Source: Alphaproteobacteria bacterium
GTDB lineage: Bacteria > Pseudomonadota > Alphaproteobacteria > Micropepsales > Micropepsaceae
DNA: 10,685 nt
Direction of reading: 5' to 3'
Assembly: GCA_026400305.1 (NCBI GenBank)
Contig: JAPLPI010000307.1
Coordinates: forward strand, 1 to 10,685
The notes beneath the pieces were generated by a model that did no database searches, was not told where the DNA came from, and saw nothing but the letters and a program-made list of their open reading frames with translations. This document shows positions 6,054-10,685 of the stretch, piece after piece. The translations under genes were made by a program, and so were the position numbers. Positions within the stretch are counted from its first letter, which is position 1. The number at the start of each line of letters is the position of its first letter.

Positions 6054-8459
6054 TTGACGAAAGCCTCGAAAAAGCCGGCCAAGACAACCAAGAAGCTGGC
6101 CGCGAAAGCTGCCGCTTCCAAGTCGGTGACTGCCAAGAAATTCCTCAAGCCCGCACCCAAGGCCGCCAAGCCCGTGAAGGTTGTAGCCAAGGGCAAGCCC
6201 GCGCCCAAGGGCAAGCCCGTGCCCAAGGGCAAGCCCGTGCCGGCCAAGGCTGAGAAGTCGCTGACCAAGGCGCAACTGGCCGCCATCGCGAAAGAGGAAA
6301 AAGCAAAGGCCAAGGCCAAGGCCAAGGCCACATTGAACGCCGCCAAGCCGGATCCCAAGGCCGCCGCGCCCGTGATCCCGGTGAAACCGGGTTCCAAGAT
6401 TCCCGCCAAGAAGCCGGGCGAAAACGAAACGCCGGGCGATGCCGACAGCCCCTTGCTGGACATGTCGGATGCCGGCGTCCGTAAGATGATCGCCAAGGCG
6501 AAGGCCCGCGGCTACGTCACCTATGACGAACTGAACAAGGTGCTGCCGTCGGACAAGACCTCGTCCGAGCAGATTGAAGACACGATGGCGATGCTCAACG
6601 AGATGGGCATCAACGTCATCGAAAGCGAAGAAGCCGAGGAAGGCGAAGAGGGCGGCGCCCTGGTCGAGGCTTCCGGCAGCAAGGCGCTGGCCACCACCGC
6701 CAAGTCCGGCGAGCAGTATGACCGTACAGACGATCCGGTGCGCATGTATCTGCGCGAAATGGGCAGCGTCGAACTGCTGTCGCGCGAAGGCGAAATCGCT
6801 ATCGCTAAGCGCATCGAGGCCGGCCGCGAACTGATGATCGGCTCCTTGTGCGAAAGCCCGCTGACCTTTGAAGCGCTCACCGTGTGGCGCGACGAACTCA
6901 ACGAAGGCAAGGTGCTGCTGCGCGACATCATCGACTTGGAAGCCATGTATGGCGCCGGTCCCGATGGCCAGCCCGCAAATGTGCCCCCGCCGGTCGGTCC
7001 CGAAGGCCAGCCGTTGAACCGGCCAGATGCGAACGGCGCCGCGCCGCCAGCCTCCGAATTCAAGAAGCCCACGCTGCCGCTGGCTCCTCTGGCGCCTAAG
7101 TCGGCCGAGCCCAAAGCTGAAGGCGAAGCCGCCACCGAAGGCGGTGAAACCCCCGCTGCCGATGACGGCGATGATTTTGACGATGAAGGCAATTTGCCTC
7201 TGTCGGCCATGGAAGCCGCGCTGAAGCCGCAGGTGCTGGCGTCGCTGGATTCCATCGCCTGCCTCTACAAGAAGCTGGGCAAGCTGCAGGACGCGTCGGT
7301 GGAAGCCGCGCTGGCCTCGGACGAACTGTCGACGGGCCAGGAACGCCGCTTCAAGAAGCTGCGCAACGAGACCATGGACCTGGTCAAGTCGCTCAAGCTC
7401 AACAACAACCGCATCGAAGCGCTTGTCGATCAGATGTACGGCATCAATCGCCGTCTGGTCGGTCTGGAAGGCAAGCTGCTGCGCCTGGCCGAAAGCCATG
7501 GCGTGGACCGCGCTGAATTCCTCAAGCAGTATTTCGGCAATGAGCTTGACCCCAACTGGGCGCGCCGCGTCGGCCGCTTGACCGGCCTGGGCTGGCATGA
7601 TTTTGTCACCGACGAGCGCGACAAGATCAAGACCTTGCGCGACGAGATCCAGCAGCTGGCGCAGGAAACCCGCCAGTCTGTTTCGGAATTCCGCCGCAAC
7701 GTCCAGACGGTGCAAAAGGGCGAGCGAGAAAGCGGCGTCGCCAAAAAGGAAATGATAGAGGCCAATCTGCGTCTGGTGATTTCCATCGCCAAGAAATACA
7801 CTAACCGCGGCCTGCAGTTCCTGGACCTGATCCAGGAAGGCAATATCGGTCTGATGAAGGCGGTCGATAAGTTCGAATATCGCCGCGGCTACAAGTTCAG
7901 CACCTATGCGACCTGGTGGATTCGTCAGGCCATTACCCGCTCCATTGCCGACCAGGCGCGCACTATCCGCATCCCGGTGCACATGATCGAGACTATCAAC
8001 AAGCTGGTGCGCACTTCGCGCCAGATGCTGCACGAGATCGGCCGCGAGCCCACGCCGGAAGAGCTGGCCGAACGTCTGGCCATGCCGCTAGAAAAGGTCC
8101 GCAAGGTCCTGAAGATCGCCAAGGAGCCGATCAGCCTTGAGACGCCCATTGGCGACGAGGAAGACAGCCATCTGGGCGACTTCATCCAGGACCCGAACGT
8201 GGTGCTGCCGATCGACGCCGCTATCCAGGCCAACCTGCGCGAGACCACCACCCGCGTGCTGGCGACCCTGACGCCGCGCGAGGAGCGCGTGCTGCGCATG
8301 CGCTTTGGCATCGGGATGAACACCGACCACACGCTGGAAGAAGTCGGCCAGCAGTTCAGCGTCACCCGCGAGCGTATTCGCCAGATCGAAGCCAAGGCGC
8401 TGCGCAAGCTCAAGCACCCCTCGCGCTCGCGCAAGCTGCGGTCGTTTCTGGACAATTAA
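6054..8459 (+). CDS. rpoD: RNA polymerase primary sigma factor RpoD (sigma-70)
   Basis: The housekeeping sigma factor directs RNA polymerase to -35/-10 promoters. It has 801 residues from a TTG start at 6054, longer than typical alphaproteobacterial RpoD (about 650-700). Regions: a Lys/Ala/Pro-rich basic tail (1-128); region 1.1 (about 133-191, [16 protein letters not shown]); region 1.2 (about 226-258, [21 protein letters not shown]); a large non-conserved region (about 260-560) with a Pro-rich then acidic stretch at 302-380; region 2 (about 565-640, [34 protein letters not shown] and [18 protein letters not shown]); region 3 (about 641-715); region 4 with the helix-turn-helix [30 protein letters not shown] (760-789). 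The TTG start is inferred: no strong ribosome site is present, and the next in-frame ATG (6462) would remove the whole tail. Base composition supports translation of the tail. It lies 13 bases after dnaG and overlaps panD by one base. Confidence 0.96.
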   Translation: MTKASKKPAKTTKKLAAKAAASKSVTAKKFLKPAPKAAKPVKVVAKGKPAPKGKPVPKGKPVPAKAEKSLTKAQLAAIAKEEKAKAKAKAKATLNAAKPDPKAAAPVIPVKPGSKIPAKKPGENETPGDADSPLLDMSDAGVRKMIAKAKARGYVTYDELNKVLPSDKTSSEQIEDTMAMLNEMGINVIESEEAEEGEEGGALVEASGSKALATTAKSGEQYDRTDDPVRMYLREMGSVELLSREGEIAIAKRIEAGRELMIGSLCESPLTFEALTVWRDELNEGKVLLRDIIDLEAMYGAGPDGQPANVPPPVGPEGQPLNRPDANGAAPPASEFKKPTLPLAPLAPKSAEPKAEGEAATEGGETPAADDGDDFDDEGNLPLSAMEAALKPQVLASLDSIACLYKKLGKLQDASVEAALASDELSTGQERRFKKLRNETMDLVKSLKLNNNRIEALVDQMYGINRRLVGLEGKLLRLAESHGVDRAEFLKQYFGNELDPNWARRVGRLTGLGWHDFVTDERDKIKTLRDEIQQLAQETRQSVSEFRRNVQTVQKGERESGVAKKEMIEANLRLVISIAKKYTNRGLQFLDLIQEGNIGLMKAVDKFEYRRGYKFSTYATWWIRQAITRSIADQARTIRIPVHMIETINKLVRTSRQMLHEIGREPTPEELAERLAMPLEKVRKVLKIAKEPISLETPIGDEEDSHLGDFIQDPNVVLPIDAAIQANLRETTTRVLATLTPREERVLRMRFGIGMNTDHTLEEVGQQFSVTRERIRQIEAKALRKLKHPSRSRKLRSFLDN
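6189..6242 (+). repeat. Three 18-base tandem repeats in the 5' part of rpoD
   Basis: AAGGGCAAGCCCGYGCCC occurs three times head to tail at 6189-6206, 6207-6224 and 6225-6242 (the last copy ends CCG). Each encodes KGKP(A/V)P, residues 46-63 of the sigma factor. A further run of four AGGCCA hexamers at 6307-6330 encodes alternating Lys and Ala. Copy number could vary between strains without breaking the frame. Confidence 0.9.
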
Positions 8460-8833
8460 TGCTACTCACCCTGCTCAAAGGCAAAATCCACCGTGCCACG
8501 GTGACCCAGTGCGACCTCAACTATGAGGGCTCTATCTCGGTGGACTGCGCGCTTCTGGAACGCTCCGCCATCTTGCCGTATGAACAGGTGGATGTGCTGA
8601 ACATCAACAATGGCGAGCGGTTTACCACCTATGCCATTCCTGCTGCCGCCGGGTCGGGTGTGGTCGGCATGAATGGCGCAGCCGCGCGCCTCGCCCAAAA
8701 GGGTGATATTGTCATCATCGTCGCCTATGTCCGCATGGAAGAGGCCGAGGCCAAGACATTCCAGCCACGCGTGCTGCTGGTGGATTCGAACAACAAGCCG
8801 CAGGCCCCCGCCCTGCGAATACTGGAAACCTGA
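8459..8833 (+). CDS. panD: Aspartate 1-decarboxylase, PanD
   Basis: PanD decarboxylates L-aspartate to beta-alanine, needed for pantothenate and so for coenzyme A and acyl carrier protein. It is made as an inactive chain that cuts itself at Gly24-Ser25 to form a pyruvoyl cofactor. The 124-residue sequence matches the family in length and numbering: Lys9 and His11 in [11 protein letters not shown], the cleavage site YEGSISVD with Gly24/Ser25, Arg54 and Tyr58 in [10 protein letters not shown], and the C-terminal [20 protein letters not shown]. The ATG overlaps the rpoD stop (TAATG, 8457-8461) and no separate Shine-Dalgarno is seen, so translation is probably coupled to rpoD. Other pantothenate genes (panB, panC) are not in the window. 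The partner PanZ of enteric bacteria is not expected here; that is general knowledge of the family, not read from the sequence. Confidence 0.96.
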   Translation: MLLTLLKGKIHRATVTQCDLNYEGSISVDCALLERSAILPYEQVDVLNINNGERFTTYAIPAAAGSGVVGMNGAAARLAQKGDIVIIVAYVRMEEAEAKTFQPRVLLVDSNNKPQAPALRILET

Positions 8834-8839
8834 GAACAT

Positions 8840-9238
8840 ATGCCTCCCCGCAAAGACGACGAAAAATTCTCCAACCGTATGGAAACGGCCGCCAAGGCGC
8901 GCGCCGAGATGCTGGTCAAGGCCAAGACCCGCGCCGAAGCCGCCAAGTTCAATTTCGAAGCCAAGGCCGGTGAGCGCCTGGCGATTGCCGCTGCGCGCGA
9001 GTAACGCGCCAAGCAGCGCGCTGAGGAAAAGTGCCTGGCCGCCATCGAGGCCGAAAAACGTCGCGCCGAGGAAGAAGAACACCGGCGCATAGCCGAGATC
9101 GAAGCCAAGGCCCAGGCTGAGCGCGAGCACGAAGAACGCATCCTCGCCCAGGAGGCGCTGGAAGTCGAACAAAAAGCCAAGCGCGATGCCCGCTATGCCG
9201 CCCGTAAGGCCGGCAAGAAAAAGGGCAGCCGTTACTAG
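8840..9238 (+). pseudogene. DUF6481-like charged coiled-coil protein gene with in-frame TAA
   Basis: ATG 8840 lies 6 bases after the panD stop. The frame codes for 54 residues (MPPRKDDEKFSNRMETAAKA...), hits TAA at 9002-9004, and is then open to TAG 9236-9238. Read through, it would be 132 codons: almost wholly helical, rich in Ala, Glu, Lys and Arg (RAEEEEHRRIAEIEAKAQ), with a basic tail ARKAGKKKGSRY. This resembles DUF6481-type alphaproteobacterial proteins, small Lys/Ala/Glu-rich helical proteins of unknown function. The composition is continuous across the stop, and CAA (Gln) to TAA would be the simplest cause because Gln/Glu/Arg are common at such positions. There is no in-frame ATG after the stop, so the second part is unlikely to be made. 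The family assignment is tentative because low-complexity helices look alike. Confidence 0.65.
9002..9004 (+). other. In-frame TAA inside the DUF6481-like gene
   Basis: Codon 55 of the frame starting at 8840 is TAA. The flanking residues (AIAAARE before, RAKQRAEEK after) continue the same helical charged pattern, so this looks like a nonsense change in one gene rather than the natural end of one and start of another. Confidence 0.75.
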
Positions 9239-9320
9239 GTCTGTTTGAGTACGCCGTCCTGTCCGCAGTGCCGTCGCAGCGGAACTTTCACAAGATGCGA
9301 TTTTTCCGTTCCAAATCTGC

Positions 9321-9357
9321 CCGGCCCGATTTTAAGCTTTTGGCCGGTTGAGTTTTT
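9321..9357 (+). terminator. Possible intrinsic terminator downstream of the dnaG-rpoD-panD operon
   Basis: CCGGCC (9321-9326) and GGCCGG (9342-9347) form a perfect 6-base GC stem around a 15-base AT-rich loop, followed by TTGAGTTTTT. It lies 83 bases after the last stop of the operon. The loop is long and the T-run is interrupted, so this is a moderate candidate. The remaining intergenic DNA (9239-9440) shows no other gene or RNA that I recognise. Confidence 0.4.
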
Positions 9358-9440
9358 CTCCAGCATGAATGGACGTCCCCGCAGAAGTTCCCACTTCGCC
9401 CGGTCCCGTTAGAAACTGTCAAAGAGAAGGGCGATGCCGC

Positions 9441-9653
9441 ATGGCGTTCGTGGAAGACAAGTCGTTCAAATATCCCGCCGAGGATGAGTGTCTGGTGCGC
9501 CGGCTAGGTTCGGGCGTGATCGCCGCCTGGCCGGGCCTGCCGCCGGAGGCGCGGGCCAAGATCATGGAACAGGCGCAGGTCGCCTGGGACCGGGAGCATT
9601 TCGTCTCCAAGCTCCAGGCCAAGCTGGAAGCCATCATCAAACGACGCGGCTGA
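9441..9653 (+). CDS. Small conserved-looking hypothetical protein, 70 residues
   Basis: I do not recognise a named family. The 70-residue product (MAFVEDKSFKYPAEDECLVR...) has a Tyr-Pro-Ala-Glu-Asp-Glu motif near the start, then LGSGVIAAWPGLPPEARAKI and two helical, charged segments ending in KLEAIIKRRG. There is no signal peptide or membrane segment, so it is probably cytoplasmic. Start ATG 9441 is chosen because GAAGG at 9426-9430 could act as a ribosome site (spacing about 10) and the protein is compact from there. An in-frame ATG at 9369 would add 24 residues of Pro/Arg-rich, unlikely sequence. It stands alone between the end of the rpoD operon and the convergent MAPEG remnant. Codon use matches its neighbours, so it is probably a real gene; function unknown. 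Confidence 0.65.
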   Translation: MAFVEDKSFKYPAEDECLVRRLGSGVIAAWPGLPPEARAKIMEQAQVAWDREHFVSKLQAKLEAIIKRRG

Positions 9654-9661
9654 TTCTTTTG

Positions 9662-9682
9662 ACCCTCTCTCAAGGGGAGGGT
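9662..9682. repeat. Hairpin ACCCTCTC/GGGAGGGT between convergent genes
   Basis: Bases 9662-9669 pair with 9675-9682 (one T-G pair) around a 5-base loop TCAAG. Similar CCCTC...CAAGGGGAGGG elements are frequent between genes in alphaproteobacteria. There is no T-run directly after the stem on either strand, so it is not a standard intrinsic terminator, but it sits between convergent genes where a stop for transcription or a dispersed repeat would be expected. Confidence 0.5.
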
Positions 9683-9687
9683 GAAGA

Positions 9688-10076
9688 TCAGGCGAGCGCC
9701 GTTAGCAGCACTATGACAAGACCCGCGATGGATACGCCCCAGATCAGGGGGCGCACCACCTGGATGCTGGTGGTATAGACGTGCACATATACAAGCCGTG
9801 CTCAGAAATAGATCTGCGCGCCCAGCGCCGAGGTGGCTTTGGCCTTGCCCAGCGCCGTCACCACCGGCACCGCCAGTGCGAAATAGACGAAGGTCTCGCG
9901 GAAGTTGGCGAAGGGCCGCAACATGCGCGCCAAAAGCAGGCTAACCGAGGGCGCGGGCAGGTCGCGTACGCTCATATTCTAGGCCAGGCCTAGTCCCTGG
10001 TGGCGAGCGTGGTGGCGATGATAAACTGCGCCAGCCCCAGCAGCATCACGGCCCAGCATAGCATCTGGATTTCCAT
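9688..10076 (-). pseudogene. MAPEG-family membrane protein pseudogene (frameshift plus two nonsense codons)
   Basis: On the minus strand ATG 10076 opens MEIQMLCWAVMLLGLAQFIIATTLATRD, a first membrane helix, and stops at TAG 9992-9990. A different frame then continues: LGLA, TAG (9981-9979), NMSVRDLPAPSVSLLLARMLRPFANFRETFVYFALAVPVVTALG, then ALGAQIYF, TGA (9804-9802), ARLVYVHVYTTSI...RPLIWGVSIAGLVIVLLTALA and TGA 9690-9688. The pattern (LERALRNFxETF-like core, ALGAQ.YFWAR.vYVP.Y) is that of MAPEG, small four-helix membrane proteins related to glutathione transferase/eicosanoid enzymes. Both internal stops sit where Trp is usual (GLAWN, YFWAR), so TGG to TAG and TGG to TGA fit. With one frameshift as well, this is a genuine pseudogene or heavily damaged sequence. 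A strong GGGAGG lies upstream but is followed by ATC rather than ATG at good spacing; the original start may also have been lost. It follows the oxygenase gene by 37 bases. Confidence 0.78.
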
Positions 10077-10113
10077 CGAACCGGCGAAGATGTTGATGAC
10101 GTCCTCCCTGTTG

Positions 10114-10685
10114 TTATTGCTCGTTGCGGTAATTGAAGCTCACCGAAATCCGCTTGCTACGAGCGGCATTGGGCTCGACGCCATGGCGCAGCCAGCTTTC
10201 CCACAATAGCAGCATGCCGAGCTTTGGCGTAACGTCCACAAAGTTGCGGTTCTCGTGTCGCGCATTGGATTTTCGCAGGGGCGCCGCCATCATCATCGGC
10301 AGGCGCGGGTCTTCAAAGCGGATGGCGCCGGACTTGGGTGGCACCGTCACATAGTAAGTGCCGCTGATCACCGAATGGGGATGGATGTGCGGGGTATGCA
10401 CCGCACCCTTCTCCATGACATTCACCCACAGGCTGTCCAGCACCAGCCTCTTCCCCCACAGTTCGAACTGCAGCTCGCGGGCAAACTTCCCGACATGTCC
10501 CGAAATGGTGCGCTCCAGCTCGGCAAATATGCTGGCCCGGCGGGGCAGGTCATTCAGCGAGGCATAGGACGTATAGCCGCCATAGCCATGGTCCCTGGAC
10601 CAGCGGCGCCCAGCCAGATCCTCGTCCGCGAGGCCCAGGCAGGTCTGCTCCAGGCCCTGAATCTTGGGCAGCTGCGTTTTGTAGA
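10114..10685 (-). CDS. TIGR02466 / 2OG-Fe(II) oxygenase-type protein, 5' end outside window
   Basis: The frame is open from the right edge to TAA 10116-10114, 189 residues visible, probably most of a roughly 200-220-residue protein. It matches the TIGR02466 family, grouped with 2-oxoglutarate-Fe(II) oxygenases (2OG-FeII_Oxy_5). Seen: GYGGYTSYASLNDL (about 33-46), LDSLWVNVMEKGAVHTPHIHPHSVISGTYYV (82-112) with clustered His, IRFEDPR (121-127), MMMAAP, and LLLWESWLRHGVEPN...KRISVSFNYR (158-186), in which the His and the later Arg are likely metal and 2-oxoglutarate contacts. Such enzymes hydroxylate an unknown substrate using oxygen, iron and 2-oxoglutarate, probably in the cytoplasm. Assignment of individual ligands is from family knowledge. 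The MAPEG remnant lies directly downstream on the same strand. Confidence 0.9.
   Translation of the reverse strand, partial: YKTQLPKIQGLEQTCLGLADEDLAGRRWSRDHGYGGYTSYASLNDLPRRASIFAELERTISGHVGKFARELQFELWGKRLVLDSLWVNVMEKGAVHTPHIHPHSVISGTYYVTVPPKSGAIRFEDPRLPMMMAAPLRKSNARHENRNFVDVTPKLGMLLLWESWLRHGVEPNAARSKRISVSFNYRNEQ

Noticed and set aside
6307..6330. Short direct repeats as a CRISPR-like or mobile element signature
   Set aside because: They are in-frame hexamers encoding Lys-Ala inside rpoD, with no spacers and no transposase nearby.
5853..8033. Very long open frame (726 codons) on the minus strand opposite rpoD and the end of dnaG
   Set aside because: It lies antisense to the strongly supported rpoD. 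Its His/Gly/Leu-rich composition is the usual mirror of a GC-rich gene, with no recognisable domain.
9239..9440. Possible tRNA or small RNA gene between the rpoD operon and the small hypothetical gene
   Set aside because: No cloverleaf, TTCGA-type T-loop or CCA end was seen; only the GC stem near 9321-9347 stands out.
9662..9690. Rho-independent terminator at the CCCTC/GAGGG hairpin
   Set aside because: No T-run follows the stem on either strand; kept only as a hairpin repeat.
1502..9804. Reassigned stop codons (TAA, TAG or TGA read as amino acids) to explain the broken genes
   Set aside because: All three codons also act as normal stops here: TAA for fabB, fabI and rpoD; TAG for carA, yqeY and dnaG; TGA for panD. 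The GAF and MAPEG frameshifts would not be explained either.

Overview
The window reads as a chromosomal housekeeping segment of a GC-rich alphaproteobacterium. The evidence is the gene order (fabB-fabI; carA divergent from a yqeY-like gene; dnaG then rpoD), the alphaproteobacterial form of RpoD with a long non-conserved region, the FabI sequence type, and accessory families common in that class (DUF4893, DUF6481-like, MAPEG, TIGR02466). I cannot name a genus with confidence. I see no tRNA or rRNA gene, CRISPR array, insertion sequence, integrase or phage gene.

Layout. 1-408 is the 3' end of fabB, followed by fabI (448-1305), both type II fatty acid synthesis genes. A DUF4893-type secreted protein gene (1286-1816) overlaps the end of fabI and is broken by an in-frame TAA. 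carA (2991-1813, minus) meets it tail to tail; the two stop codons share one CTAG. A divergent intergenic region (2992-3127) holds a good carA promoter, then the yqeY-like gene (3128-3592, plus). A small GAF-domain gene (4102-3610, minus) is out of frame at a run of eight C. dnaG (4235-6040) and rpoD (6054-8459) form the core of a macromolecular-synthesis type operon. panD (8459-8833) overlaps the rpoD stop by one base. A DUF6481-like coiled-coil gene (8840-9238) follows 6 bases later and has an in-frame TAA. Then come a possible terminator, a small unknown protein (9441-9653), a MAPEG pseudogene (10076-9688, minus) and a TIGR02466 / 2OG-Fe(II) oxygenase-type gene that runs off the right edge (minus).

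How it fits together. The core genes visible here (FabB, FabI, CarA, DnaG, RpoD, PanD) are intact with expected catalytic residues. They cover membrane lipid synthesis, carbamoyl phosphate supply for arginine and pyrimidines, replication priming, housekeeping transcription and beta-alanine for coenzyme A.

The most notable feature is a contrast. Four accessory genes carry disabling lesions: an in-frame TAA in two, a homopolymer frameshift in one, and a frameshift plus TAG plus TGA in one. The point lesions are compatible with C:G to T:A changes. This is either real accessory-gene decay or a sequence-quality problem. I found no clear sign of a new defence or mobile system. Other points of interest are the Lys/Ala/Pro-rich, repeat-containing N-terminal tail of RpoD and the translationally coupled rpoD-panD junction.
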